A stretch of 64,000 bases of DNA from Ophioderma brevispina. Lineage: Eukaryota; Echinodermata; Ophiuroidea; Amphilepidida; Ophiodermatidae. The notes beneath the pieces were generated by a model. The model was not told the DNA's origin. It worked only from the letters and a program-made list of their open reading frames with translations, and searched no databases. Made by a program: the position numbers and the translations under genes. The stretch lies in assembly GCA_023653785.1 (NCBI GenBank), contig JAMKCH010072188.1:27410-91409 (forward strand), written 5' to 3'. Shown here in pieces: positions 1 to 13,100 of this stretch; within the stretch, counting starts at the first letter, position 1, and the number at the start of each line of letters is the position of its first letter.

Positions 1-94
1 CAAAAAAAATTTCTCCCTTGTTAAACATTGCAATAAGGTATAGCCATTTAATTGATTGACATTCAGTGAAAGACTGCATTCTTCCCGGGAAGTG

Positions 95-1715
95 TGTGTC
101 ACATATGGTTGTGCATGGTTGTGTATTGAGTCAGGTAGAAGGTTTAGGCACACAGCCTGAAGGATGGAAATGGAGTACGACGTGTTCTATTGATAGATTT
201 TAGGCATTAGGATCTAAGCCAATAATTTGGAGGGTGTGCAAAATTTGTTACAGGCCATTTTTTGAAATCCAAATTGGCTGCTACCATGTCCAAAATCACT
301 AAATAATCATTAAGTATTTCCAATAGAGACAAATATTTCTCGGTACTCCGGTGGTTAACACGAGAAAGTGTTGGTAAAGTAATTTATCATTACATTGCCC
401 ACAAAAATTCCCAATATTGGTTCAAAAGTCCAATATTGGCTCTCGGAATCATTAAAATGATCTTACCACCTCCATTATACCTATTACGCTACTTGAATAC
501 ATGCCTGAACACCCTAAAACTATGTATGAGGTGTTCAAAACTGTTACAATTATCACACTAATTCAAGTGTTACTTTAACACCTCTAGAATGCGTTTCAAA
601 CGCATCCGAACACGTCGAGTGTTCTGCACATTTTGCAGTTGGGAAAGGGGGGGGGGGGGCTTAATTTCCGGTGTCTATATGCATGCGTTATGCTTAACAC
701 TTTTAGTAATGTAATTTGATCACTAGAAACCCTTATTGGCATTTCTCTGTAAGGACATTTTCAAAAATTTCAAGATGGCAGCCAATACAGCCGCCTTTAA
801 AAATAGTAATAAAACCTACATTATATGTTTATTACCTGTAGTTAACATCAACTATTATTTTATCAAGGTGTAAATTAAGGTATGGGATAAGTATTTGACC
901 ATTTGACATTCTTATCGGGAATTTCTGTTTTCTTAACATGCAAAAATGTTAGAGGGGCCAACGTGGCTGTCTTTTTACCTTCTTTAAAAACTTATAAATT
1001 ACGATACATATGTTATTGTTTTAAGTTAAAAAAACACCAAAAATGATGATTAAGTTTAAAATTAAAGTATGAGAGGATGTCTTGGCATTAACTAAAAACT
1101 CGTTCTGGGTATAGTGTTGAACAAACATTACTTAAAATTCAAAATGACGGCCCAGTATATTAGACTATATGACAATTGTAGGTTTTAAAATCTTAAAAGG
1201 CAGCCCCATATTGGCCTCCATCTTGAGTGTAAGCTTGTTAAAACACACTTGAAATGTCAGATATGAGTTCCTACTGGGGTATAGAGCGCAGAATTATGCC
1301 TCTATCACAAATACTTGATGAGTTATGGTCACTTGAATTGATTTCAGGGCATATGGGTTTTAGGGTGGCCATATGGATTTGATGGTAATGTTGTGCTCAA
1401 ATCACGTCAATAACAGGTCCAAAAAAGTTTCCTCGTGCTTTAAAACTGGATCTAGTGCATAAAAATTATGGCCATTTGAATGAATTTGAGGATGATAGGC
1501 GGCCTTATTGGATTTCTAGAAAAATGCACGGAAAAACGGAAAATTTCTGCACACCCTCCAGAAATTATTGGCTTAGGTCATCGTTGACCAAAAAACGATC
1601 AATAGAAAAAGTCTGTACTCCCTTCCACCCTGCGCCCACAACTCCTACCGACTATATTGAACCTTGTAATAATGTGTTCAGGGCACTGTAACAAATGTGA
1701 CACATTTTCGTTAAA
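95..1715. mobile_element. ~1.6 kb inverted-repeat element, non-autonomous
   Basis: The segment at about 140-300 is matched in reverse complement by about 1,490-1,650. Both share blocks such as TAAGCCAATAATTT, GGAGGGTGTGCA and TCTATTGAT. Weaker similarity (TGTGTCACAT) continues out to about 100 and 1,715. The interior has recurring short motifs of the GGCGGCC/ATGGC type in both orientations and no coding frame of note. It looks like a non-autonomous DNA transposon with arms of about 200 bp. I could not define exact termini or a target-site duplication, so the superfamily is unassigned. Confidence 0.55.
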
Positions 1716-2211
1716 AATGGACATTGTGTGCGATATTGATCACAATTGGAGCAAGAAAGGTGTCAAAATTTGCAGAAAAAATAGACTATTGATATCATTA
1801 TGTTTTCGTGCATAGACCAATGGTTTGTAAAAACTTACTGGGGGTATTGAAGACATGCCGGCGTTCCCTTTGGGGGGTCTTTAGTAGGGGACGTGGGAGG
1901 GAGTGCCGCTCTCTCTCGGCGAAGCGCGGAACCCATACAAAGCAATGTGTTGCTTTCGAAAACACAGTTCTCATGCAAATTTGATTAAAAACAATTTATA
2001 TGTGGGAAAGTGAATAACTTTAAAATGCATAGGCCAATGATCGACGTATTTAAACGGGCGGTAAAAATATAGTTCATGCCATGTAAGGTTTTTATTTGAC
2101 TAATCATATTTAGGTGTTCATGGAGAGTTCGTAAGCGGCACGGGGTGGGTCGCGGAAACCTTGGGGTATTTAGTTTTCAGACATTTTCTATTAGTCTATC
2201 TGTTTACATGG
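1716..2211. other. no gene seen
   Basis: This is AT-rich sequence with a short GC-richer patch at about 1,855-1,930. I see no coding frame, RNA gene or clear repeat. Confidence 0.5.
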
Positions 2212-2507
2212 GCTTCCATGCACCCCCCTTAAAACTAACTTCAAAATTTAAAAAAAAATCTACCATGATTTTTAGAATCTACGACATCTACTTAAGAATT
2301 TTGATGTTAACAAAATCAATTTGTACCCGCGGGGTCCGTTTGCGGGCCATCTGGATAAGCGGATTAATCGTACAAGTGTTCAATAGTTAAAACGTATCTC
2401 AAATGATCAAACAATATTTGATTTTGGTAAAATCAAATTCTTTAAGTAGATGTCGTTGAGCTTCTAAAAATCATGTTAGAATTAGTTTTAAGAGGGGGTG
2501 CATGGGC
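2212..2507. repeat. fold-back (inverted repeat), ~296 bp
   Basis: The left arm (about 2,217-2,330) and right arm (about 2,405-2,505) are reverse complements. Paired blocks include CCATGCACCCCC/GGGGGTGCATGG, ATGATTTTTAGAA/TTCTAAAAATCAT and GACATCTACTTAA/TTAAGTAGATGTC. The loop is about 75 bp. This is typical of a fold-back MITE. No target duplication was identified. Confidence 0.7.
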
Positions 2508-4625
2508 AACCCATATAATCTGCTAGAATATATGGGTCTATAGGTCCGGAGAATTAGCATTTAGATAACATTATTCGGCCACTTATTTCCGCATTTGCCA
2601 GCGCAGCGATAAATCGGATTTTCCCTGAAAATGCCGAATCGCGCAATCTGCACCAAAAGTTATTTTAAGAAAATATTAATATTTGTGTTTTTTTGTAGTT
2701 TTTTTGTAATAAAATTATGAGTTTTATTGCTAAAAACAATTGTCCGTTTCATGGGGTCAGATGATATAGAACAATGTTGGTATAGCGACAATCAGGCAAT
2801 CACAAAAGGAGTCGTTCATTTCTCAATCTCAAACTAAAGGTATGTACTAAATATCACGTGTATGGTTTTTTCGCACGTAGCGTGGAAAATTTTGGAAATT
2901 TAGATTTGGAAGCACAGGTTTGAAGGGCAAGTACAGACTTCCGGAATTCTTTTAAAAATTTGTTTTGTGAAATGAATATGGACCCTAAAGTGCGTAAGTC
3001 CTCATTTGAAAATATAACCATTTTCTTTATTTTTGGTGATTTTTAGACCCTTTTCACGTTCCGTACGTAACGTGCCTGGTCCTGAAAAAAACCCTTTTTA
3101 CGTGATTCGTGGCCACGGATGATACCCCTTGTTATGAAGACTGACCCCCCCCCCCCCCCACGGGGAGCTGGATTTTCCGCATTAAATGCACTCCTCGGCT
3201 TACATCCCAGGATGCCTCCGTCCAACCACCCACGGAAAAACTTATACATCTAGCAGAATTGCCCCACCAGACAACCGTCGTAGCGTAGCGAGCATGCAAG
3301 AGCGAGATTGCCAAGTATCTAATGTGAAGCACCCTATGTCTGGACAGATACCCGCTGCCAACCGCCTTAAATCCAGAGAGAGAATTTCTCAAGCCAACCG
3401 TCCAACCTCTTCAAACAGTCTCTAAGGATCTCAAGAGAGTCGCCGTGTGAAAGAAAGACTTGCTATAAACCACGTACTTACTTGGAGTTTCTATTGGTAT
3501 TGAACCGGGTGAGCATCTCCCACCTGGAGCTGACTACTCATGGGCTGAATGCGATGCCTCAATAGATGGCCGATCTAAGGGTTCCTGCCAAAAAGTGGGC
3601 TACCTGGAAGAAGAACAGGACACTACCTGTGGTTGTGAACAGACCACAGACACATGGAACATCTCTTGGTCTGTCCACTGTGGGGGCAACAATGCACAAC
3701 AAGGACCTTGTGAGAATTCAGTGAGCAGCCAGACGTTGTACCCATCTCTGGCTTGATCATTTTGAGAACCACAGTGTTTGGACACGATAGAGGATAACGC
3801 TTCACAATAACGTTTTTTAATTGATCCAGCCATTCAAAGGGTACATTTATTTTTGTAAAGGGATCCATTTTCAGCCCCGAACAAATTGCACACGGACTGT
3901 ACACTTGAGACTCCTTACTATTATTCTTTGCCTAGCAGTGTCCCCAAACAAACCTGGACCTGACCGTTTCCGACAGATTTTGGCAAACTGAACATTGGCA
4001 AACTGTTGCTAAGATATGTGGCTCTATGTGCCAAAATAAGTAGTGTCAAAAACGCTTTCTTGTGGTGGCAAAATGATGTAAACTATACAAATATAGTATT
4101 ACTTCGGCCTTTTACGAGATCAAAGTTTGATTGGAGTTCCATAACCACGATGTTTTAAGTTCACCCGAGAGAAGAGCTGGGGAATATACACGCACGTAAA
4201 CAATAGGGGTATTTACACTGAATACTCATATTGCAAAAATTCTTGAACATATCCTGCCTTGAGAGACTCAAGATTGTCACTGCATCTAAACAAAGCCATC
4301 TTCGAGAGGGATTACAGAAGGAACTCCTCTCTCACTGGCACTTATTCTCACAGAACTTATGAACGAAGCTCTTGACACAACAAGTCAGAAATTTTTGTGC
4401 ATCACGTAGTATATATCCCTCTCTCATGAGGAAACTCTACTTGCCGGAATTGACGAAATAACTTGGAAGTCATAAATGACTGGTAACAAAACCTGTCCAG
4501 TAAGGGAGAGGGAAAAAGGTAAACCTTCCAACAAATACAATATTGATCTCGGTGTAAACACGGCGGTGTATTCTCTGCTGAGAACTACAAGTCATATATA
4601 AATCCATTATACTCCGGTCTTGAAA
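2508..4625. other. no intact gene; possible 5' remains of the adjacent LINE
   Basis: No long frame is convincing here. A run of about 15 C lies near 3,146. From about 4,260 the + strand translates into scattered fragments that lead into the reverse transcriptase remnant at 4,626, so the LINE copy may begin upstream of the part I can recognise. The short frames at 3,040-3,900 overlap on both strands and match no family I know. Confidence 0.35.
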
Positions 4626-5700
4626 GCTTGGACTTGGCAAGGGAATGGTCCAATTGTACGCTAATGTATGCAGGTACCCCTACCGGTGTGACGATCTCCT
4701 ATCATCGCCGATAGTAATCAGACTCCAACAGATACTCAACATTGCCTCAGAATATGCCAACAGAGAACGGTACGTTCTACATCCAGAGAAAAGTGCTGTT
4801 ATGGTATTTAAACGACCTGTGAAGCACAGCAGTCTTTAACATGCTGGCATATTAATAATACACCCCTCCCTGGTGTTAAAAATTTCACTCACCTAGGTAT
4901 TGATAGAAATAACAAGAGTACTTCCACTGATGTGACATACAGAATTGCGATTGCTAGAGGCACTGCCCATATGATCTTACCGTGGGTGCAGGGTCTTTCA
5001 TTTGGAGTCAACGGTGTGAGTCCAATAACTTTAATGGAAGTCAATCAACACATACTATCCCACGTTAGACACATGGCCTGAGAAATCATTGACTGGTTGT
5101 AACAAGGACTTCCGAATTGATTATTACATAAGAAAACATTGAAGCAAATTCCAAAGTCTACCCGACACACTGCTGATGCCGACTACTTATCTTCTTTGGG
5201 TGCCCAACCATTTGAAGCCATCAATCGACATGAAAAAACTAACTTATTGGGTCAATCGTAGGAAACCAAGGGATTGAGAAAGAAATTGCCTTAGACAAAT
5301 TGCTGTGAAGAAGTATAACTCAAAGCTGGTTCCTGCAGATTATAACATGTCTTCAGAAGTATGGTCTCCTGGATGCCAGTGTACTGACTAGAGTTTCCAA
5401 TTTGAGAAGAATACTGTCCAGTCGCCGTGGATGGAAGCATATTGGAAGGCTATTTACATACCGACGGCTTATAATACGAATTCGCGGCAAAAATTCAAAC
5501 TATGAAGACTGCCATATTGGAAGTACTCATCCACTATGGAGCATAACTGAACCAAGCCACTGGGGATGTGCAGAAAGCCAGTATTAAGGCTAGAATCCTA
5601 AGCCGTACATAAAACTCTAAAAGCAAATAGAGCCAAGCTTCACCCAAGTAATAGTTGTTGATTGCACTTGCAAATTATGTGGTGAAGAGAGAGCACTTTC
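4626..5700 (+). pseudogene. decayed non-LTR retrotransposon (LINE) reverse transcriptase
   Basis: Translating the + strand across several frames gives fragments in LINE order. A CDDLL-SSP box (the catalytic Asp-Asp of the RT palm, about 4,690) is followed by LNIASEYANRERYVLHPEKS, then HLGID, RIAIARGTAH and GVNGVSPI, which resemble the palm/thumb end of marine-invertebrate LINE polymerases. Next come DADYLSSLGAQPFEA and a tail containing WKHIGR and CKLCGEERA, a C-terminal Cys-rich remnant. Stop codons and frame changes interrupt every block, so the copy is inactive. No endonuclease domain was recognised, and I cannot name the clade. Confidence 0.7.
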
Positions 5701-5711
5701 TTGTTAAAATG

Positions 5712-6005
5712 CAGGGGCCGTTCGCAGGCCCATGATTTATTTTGGGGGGTGCGGGAAATTCGAAAAGTGGACCTTTTTTTCGCAAAAAAAAAAAAAAAGT
5801 GGACCTCCTTTATTGAAAATGTGACTAATCACTACAATGGTCCTTTTTGGACTTTTTGACACATTTATCACCAAAAGTGGGCTTTTTGTGATTTTTTTCT
5901 AAATTTTGGACCTTTTTATCAAAAAAATTCAGCAAAAAGTGGACCTTTTACCCCTTTTGTGAATTTGGGGGGGGGGGGTGCGCCCCCTCCCTGCGGACGG
6001 GCCTG
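5712..6005. mobile_element. hAT-like MITE, ~294 bp
   Basis: The left end CAGGGGCCGTTCGCAGG is matched by the reverse complement of the right end, CAGGCCCGTCCGCAGGG. The flanks GTTAAAATG (left) and GTTACATG (right) resemble a decayed 8 bp target duplication, as hAT elements make. The interior repeats AAAGTGGACC several times and ends in G- and C-runs. It has no coding capacity. Confidence 0.6.
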
Positions 6006-6292
6006 GTTACATGCCCAACTTTGAGCACATATTTTTAAAGCACCCCAATTTTTAAAAAAAAACACGATTGTTTTGGAAATTAAGTTAAACCATCTGAAAA
6101 CTCACTCAGGGTTATTATCGACTCACCATGCAACTACCTGGGATATCCAATATTCAAACCGATTATTGAACCTATCTCGAGGAGGAATATTGTGTTACAA
6201 TGTTACATACAGACAAGCTATACGCATATTGACCAAAACTTAATATCATAGTCTTACTTACATATGTAAGGGTATTTGAATGCATGTGTGAA

Positions 6293-6500
6293 CTACCAAA
6301 TGTGCCATACGCCAACTCTGCGAATGCCAAATAGGTTGCCCCATGTGCCTACCAAATAATAGCCAATTGTGACTACCCAATATGTCTACCAAATGTGACT
6401 TCCTAACAATGTCTGCCAACTCGTGAACTACCAAATATGCTGACCAACAGTGACTACCAAATTATGACATGCATGCCAACTATAATGCCAATTTGTCTAA
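6293..6500. repeat. degenerate short tandem repeat
   Basis: Variants of CTACCAAATGTG and CTACCAAATATG recur every 15-25 bp, with growing divergence towards the right. It is a decayed minisatellite with no coding signal. Confidence 0.5.
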
Positions 6501-7789
6501 CCGTAGACCGACCTTATTTCCTATGCTGTGACCCCTTTTTGCCGTCTATCTCTTTCAAAGACTAATTTTATTAGTATGTTACTTCACTCTGGAATGACGC
6601 CTACCCTGGAGCGAGCCATTGTCAGGTCAAATCCTTAACACTAAAAGCCTTCAAATGGCTGGCCACCACCACCTCTTCTAGCCCAAGTTCACCTTGTGTC
6701 TTCTATAAGCTGTTGTTTTGACATTCTTTTGTCCGTCTCTGACATGTTTTTATTTTGCGTTTTATTTTTTGTATCGTATTTGATTTTGGTGTTGTATATG
6801 GCATCCCTTTTAATTTAGGGGGAGATTAAAGATTTGGGTGTAATGCCCATGGACATACTTCGCACGATATGTTATGTTAACTAAATTATAGTCATATTAC
6901 CAACTAGAAATTTCGTTGAGGTTCCGCCTTACACTCATAGAATATAAATGCTTGGACACGCAGCAACAGTGGATGCTTTGGGCAGAGTCAAAGTGTGCCA
7001 TAACCCTAATTTGGCGACCACGGCTTTTTAAATTTTTTATGGCTATTTTGAAAGAAGGTTCTCTTAAAGAATATATTCCAAAAGTTTTTTTTAACTCTGT
7101 ATATTTTTGAAGTTACTATGTTCTCCAGTTTGTTAAAAAGTTCAAAAATTGCTCTCAATATTTTCAAGCTAAAAAAAATCAAATGAATCAAACTCTTAAT
7201 CTCTTTAAAGGTGATTTTAATTTATCTATTCTTCTATATATGTAAAGATCTTTCTTTGCCCAGAAAAAATATATTCAGATAAGGTGACAAGTTTTCCGTT
7301 CAAGAAATTTTAATCCCTAAACGTCTGAAAAATCTTTTGAAAATCATCACTTTTTGAAATATAAACCGGAAGTTATGATTTTCGTCGATTTTTTTCCGCC
7401 CTAAATTGATACAGACGTGTTTAGAAAAGATTGTTCTTTATAATGATTACCAATTTACTTGCAGTCTCTCGCAGTCTTCAACGCTAGGCTTGTTTTTGTC
7501 GCTCGGTACGACCAAAAATAAGATATAAAAATGCACCGTGGTGGCGTAGTAGCACAGACCGTACTCGTATACCATACATTGTAACAAATCGCCTTTAACC
7601 ATGCCAGTACCTATAAAAAGTTAGGATATTCGTCGATCTCACGCCTTTAATTTACAGATATCTGAGAAAAGATTATCATGTACAATGATAAAAAATCTAC
7701 TCGAAATCGTTTGCAATTTGAAACAACTAGATGAATCATTTTATGGGAACCAACTCAGAGAAAAAAGGAAATATTCTCATCAGAAAACA
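6501..7789. other. no gene seen
   Basis: This is AT-rich sequence with no convincing frame or RNA gene. It ends at the GCATTTATTTTT block (7,790-7,801) that marks the left breakpoint of the large tandem duplication. Confidence 0.5.
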
Positions 7790-7964
7790 GCATTTATTTT
7801 TATGACGTCATAGGAACTCACAAATCCCTTTACTCGATTCCTTGGGTCACCAACCTTATATCAATTTTTTTCAAGAACCATTGTACGTCTGAGTTTTAGT
7901 TTAATCGCCGAGAAAATATTCTAGACCAATTCAGAAACAGTATTTTGACGTGCCGTATTTATTC

Positions 7965-8945
7965 AATTATTCTTGTCTGTTTGAGTTTCTTGATTGCTTG
8001 TGTTGTTTCGTTTTTTTTTTTGTTTTTTTTGTGGTTTTGCTTTCTGGGTCGGTTATTTCTCGCTTTAGTGACTTATTTGTAAGTTTTTTGCTTTTGGTTT
8101 TTGTTTTTTTGTTGTTTTTGTCTTTTTATTCTTTCCTTTTTTTCTCTTTTAAGTTATTTAAGTGTATTATTGTTCTGTTTTTTTTCTTTTTTTTATTTTG
8201 CATCTTTATTTCTTCAGTTTTCACTGCGTTTTTTTTTTTTTCAGTGTCTTTTTGTTCTTTTTGATTGGGTTTTTGTTTTGTTGGTTCTGGATGGTTTTTG
8301 TTGATATTCTGTTTTCTCAGTTTGTTTTTTTTTTTTTTTTTTTCTACTGTTTTAGTTATTTTTATTTACATCTTTTAGGGTTTTTGTATTGGAGGATTTT
8401 TAATTTTTTTTTGCATGATATTTTTTTTTCTTTTACGGTATTTCTTTTTTTGAAGTATTTTTTTTTGTGTTATGATTTTTCTGTGATTGTCTCTTATAGG
8501 GATAGTTGAAAAACTGCTTTATTCAGTTCCCTTTCTGAGCTCTAGCACCTATCTTGACCCTTCACTCTTGGACTCCTTCCCTTCGCCTCTCCTCTGAAGT
8601 ACCCCCCTCTTTCTTGCTCCCTCCCACGCCGTATCTTCTCTCGGTGGTGTCCTTTACTTCATTTCTTCTCGCTCTTCCTTTCCTAGATACCTTTCTTTTT
8701 TCTCTTTTTCTCATCTCTTATCTATCTGTGACCTCCCTTCTCCGGTTGGAACTTTTTTCCTTCCCTCTCCTTACCCATGGGCCCTCCTCCTTCTCTTTCT
8801 ATTTCCCTCTTCCCTTCCTCTCCTCCTTCACCTTCACTCCCACTGTCATTCTATCACTTCCTGCTCTCTGCTTAGGCCCACCCCCCCCACTTCCCTTTCA
8901 CGCTCTACCCCCTGTTTTCTCCTTTTGCTCTTCTATTTGCTACTA
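7965..8945. repeat. ~1 kb T-rich then C/T-rich strand-asymmetric tract
   Basis: From about 7,965 to 8,500 the + strand is mostly T with G and has many T-runs. From about 8,500 to 8,945 it is almost pure C and T. The tract interrupts an otherwise continuous flank repeat and is absent from unit 2. Apparent frames here, rich in Phe/Leu/Ser/Pro, simply reflect composition. Such homopyrimidine DNA can form triplex structures, and it is also a typical place for long-read errors. Confidence 0.7.
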
Positions 8946-9828
8946 TGGTCTGGATTTTTTAATCTTGAAAATATTTCGACCAATCAGAAAAACAGTATTT
9001 TGATGACGTCATACATCTTTTTAATTGCAAATTTTTGATTTCTGCAGGCCCCTCCAAAACCCTATGATGGTTCTACAAGGGATGTGTAAAGGCTTTGCAA
9101 GGAGAGTTATTGAGTTTTGGCACACTTTTGGCCTATTCTGGCCACTGTGCAGCCGCAACCACTACATAGCCATGTATAGCTAATGTTGTATTGTATAGGG
9201 TTTGGATTTTAATCTTGAAAAATATTCTCGACCAATCAGAAGAAAGAATGAAAAACAGTATATTTTGATGACCGTAAACATATGTGTTAATGCAATTTGA
9301 TTTCGCAGGACTCCAAAACCCCATGATGGTCTATCAATGAGATGTAAGGCTTTGCAAAAGAGAGTTATGGAGTTTTGGCCACACTTTTGCCTTTCTGGCC
9401 CACTGTGCGCCGAACCACTACTATCAGGTTACCTTTTTTAGTTGACCTTTTTGGTTGACGAGCGATCTAGCAATATCCAAAAAAGTCAAAACATTAACAA
9501 ATTAACAGCTTTTTCTGCGATAAACAAGTGAACCCATCAGAATTTATGACCATATAGAAATCAAAGCGAACGGCCCGCGAAGCACTGTTGGACACGGAAA
9601 GGAGGCATTTTGTATTCACAGAATCAATAACATCTCAAGAGCCCAAACTGGATGGTGTTTTAGTTACCGTCTGGGGCCTCATCATGCACGCCGGTGCTAT
9701 AAAGTTTATGCAGGATATTTGCAAGTTGTGTCTTGTATTGTTTCTACAATATTGATTTTATTGTCAACATTTTGTATTCAACATTTGCTACCATAAGATA
9801 TGTTTTTTAAATTACCAAATTGCCCTCA

Positions 9829-10108
9829 TTAATCTTCACCTGTGTCCGATTCGCTCTCGCTGTCAGATCCTCTGACCTATTTCAACAAAACTCGTTCATT
9901 TTCAATGTCCTGATAAGAGCTGCTCACATTAAAGATGTGTCGCACTGGATTTGTCCAGTCAGAAGCTGTAATTTGTTCCAAAGCCTCATCAAAATGATTT
10001 CTGAATCGCTGCCATACTGATTGGGTTTGTTCCTAGATCCATAATCAGCTCTTCAGGGTTCAAGTCACAGTGGTATATGGAGGCAAATTGTAACTTTCAA
10101 ATTTGAAA
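9829..10108 (-). pseudogene. IS630/Tc1-type DDE transposase C-terminal remnant (copy 1)
   Basis: The minus-strand translation gives YHCDLNPEEL, which matches the PPYHCDLNPIEL signature next to the last catalytic acid of IS630/Tc1-type DDE transposases. The residues PPY are recoverable just upstream in a shifted frame. It is followed by VWQRFRNHFDEALEQITASD, then WTNPVRHIFN and YQDIENE, the usual C-terminal helix region. A stop is followed in frame by an acidic tail (GSDSESESDTGED) and a final TAA at 9,829. At least one frameshift and one stop make it dead. The catalytic N-terminal parts are missing: an inverted-repeat element begins directly upstream at about 10,105. Confidence 0.65.
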
Positions 10109-13100
10109 TTACTTTTCTAACTTTTATACTTACCGACTTTTAACAATACTATAGCATATTCCCCGGACTAGGACTAGGACCTAGATACCGCCCAAGATTA
10201 CAATAGATTTCGCGTTCCATATACGCGCACAAACCTATCGTCGTACACTCTGATCCAGTTATTCCTACAAAGCCCCTCAATGTGAGGCATAGCAATTACG
10301 GTGGGGATGGAGGGCATTAGGTACTATTTTTTTCAGTATTATGGTTACTTTATTATTATTATAGAAAAAAATAAATAATTCAAAATTGAAAAAATTTACC
10401 ATTTCCCTACACTTTTTATACTTACCGACTTAACAATACTATAGGTCCTCGAATTCAGCAGCCTATGGGAGGTGGGCGTTTCATGTCTCACTAAACTAAA
10501 GCTTAGGACCATCACGCAAACACATCAAAATAATGTTTTGTAATCAAAATTTCCACACATTGCTCATCCTCAAAAACAAAGGTCATCACTCACCAGGTAA
10601 TTAATGAGTACAGGCCATTCATATCGTATACTATAATTGCAGAGATTTAAGTCTCTAGACATAATTTTACAACATGTGACCTTTCAGGATTCTGGGCCTA
10701 ACATATGTTTCTTAATTAAACAAGCAATTACCTACTATTTTAAATTACCCGCCTCAGAGTAAGACAATCAAAAACTGATTCCCAACCTTCCAAGCAAGTT
10801 AGAGTTCCCCGGAGGAGACCTGGAAAAATTGTCCTCTCCCTTGCCAATATCAATGAGATAGTATATAAGAATGACCAGTCTGAGGATATTGGAGCTCAAA
10901 AAGACTTGCAATATGAAATTATAACGAGTCAAAGGTGCACAAAGTTGCTATGCTTACCCCTCGAATGTAATAGTTGTTTACCGACACCTGGTGTTGATCT
11001 ATTTGTAAAAAGCAATACCATCAAGCCTACAAGGGTACAGAAATGTTCCTAAGGCCTGCATGGTCAAACAATATGAGGCTTGATTAAAAAAACACCCCTT
11101 CTCAGGGTTCTTTCAGCCATTCTTAGTCTGACGTTTGATTTGAGCCTACTACTTACGACTTAGTAATTTGCCCCTCCTTTCAATGAAGTCTGCCCGCAGA
11201 CAGCCACGTTAGTCACTTCGTTGGACGACTCGTCAACCAGAAATTTACCGTCACAAAGGCTAGATGTCTGTCCTAACGACTTACTAAACACATAAAACTG
11301 ATTTCTATAAACATTCACAAATGTTAGATGCAACTCTAATTGCAATCGTCTTTAAGGGTGGCCCGATGGACATTCTAGGAATCGGTTTGCTTTAGGTCTC
11401 TTGCCTGTTTCACAGGAGTCCCTGGTAAAGGGTCAATTTAGATATTCTGTTCCTATAAACCAGTCAGTGTACCAGTAAAAAATTCTTGCCTGAATAATGT
11501 TGAATGACTAATGCAGGAGGAATGGTTTAACAATACCACTATACAATGTAGTTTGTATGTAATTTATTTGCTTGGGTGCCTGATGATATCACAATATTTT
11601 TCAGCTTTTCAGAAAAGCACTCTTCCATGACTTTTTCCGGGGCTATAGGTTTAAGGACACCATGGGTCTGGGGACCATATTGGGCGTAATTTTTTATTTA
11701 TATAGCCTATGTTATTTGTTTATGGCAAATAAAATCAATGAGTGGTCATTCTCACAACTTGAACACCCCCCCAAAAAAAAAAGCCTGCTGCTGCTGGTTG
11801 TTAATTTACCCCGACCACCACGCCTACCTATTATCAAAGATGCTCATATATAATAATCCTTATGACATCAGTCTGTACCAATTCAGTGGCTTGCGACAAA
11901 ATTGTATGGCTGGGTTCCCGGTTTGCCACAGGAGACGATACTATTGTCATTAAGATTTCCTAAAAAAAATTCCAATGAAAGTTTGAGTTTAATTAAATCA
12001 CCTGCATTAATTTCGATTGTTAGCAAACCCTCCAATCGAGAAGGATATTGCAAGCGTATCAATCAAATGGGTGTTACGTACCATCTCGGCTCTAAAGTAC
12101 TCTGTGTTGCCATGGTTTATGTACTCCAGGGCAAAATTCCCACTTTTGGTCATTATGGCCAGAAGAAGCAGAAGGAGAACCCAAAAATTCTAAGACTCAA
12201 ACTACATTGTCCTATTTAGCTATATTTTACTGACTGTCAGTCAATGACTAGACGAAAAGAAAAAAATGGTACGGTTTCAAGGCCATGCAATCAAATTCAC
12301 GGAACTACAACTATCTTTAGATAAAAATCTTATCCTGGATCTCTATGACTAAAGCTGTTGTCCTTTAATACTGAACCAGCCTAAGAAAAAAAATGCTGCT
12401 TACCAATCTCTACACAACAGTCAAAAACAAGTTGTTTACTTTGGCTATTGTCTTCAAGTTTCCCGAATGATTATGAGCTACATCGATTTGTCCTCTAAAC
12501 ACTAAGCTCTGTGGACATCAAGAGCTGGATCAACCTCTAACTGCATCAACCTGTGAACGACTCTGATAGGCTTTGACCGAAAGGTTCGCATGATTCTCAA
12601 GCTACCTAAACCTAACTTGTTGGCTTGTGGAAACCACTGCAGGCCACAATGTCTTGAATGGGTAACAGTCTGAAAAACAAAGTTATGAATACAAACAGCT
12701 TCCTTGGCATTTACAAACCTCAAGTGTTTTGTGTCAGGATTGCGTTGGAATGCAAATTACAGTCATTATTAAGGTTCTAAAATGTGGGACCCCAGCTTTG
12801 ACAAATTGCCAATTTTACATGGGGACTCCACAAGCAGTCCAGGGGCTCACGTTAAAATCATTAGTACAGGCTATGCCATGTATACATCTTCGCGCATACA
12901 TGAACAAATGAAAAACCAATGCTTTTAAACCGTTAGGGAGCTCGGGTTGTCGAGAGTAGCTCTAAAGCCGTTTCAGTAATTAGAATAAACATTTGTGTAG
13001 GCCAACAAACTCCTGGCCAATCTTAAAGATTACAGACTTCATTGTCAGAAAATGGCCTCAAACGTTGAGGAATATTTAATGTTTATATCAAAACCTTGGA

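Noticed and set aside
7543..7600. tRNA-like GTGGCGTAGTAGCACAGACC
   Set aside because: It has a weak box A resemblance only; no box B follows at a suitable distance.
7950..8509. Phe/Leu-rich frames that look like membrane proteins
   Set aside because: They are produced by T-runs and overlap one another in three frames.
8554..9003. 149-codon + frame
   Set aside because: It lies in the C/T-rich tract. Its Leu/Pro/Ser/Phe composition follows directly from base composition, and it crosses into the flank repeat.
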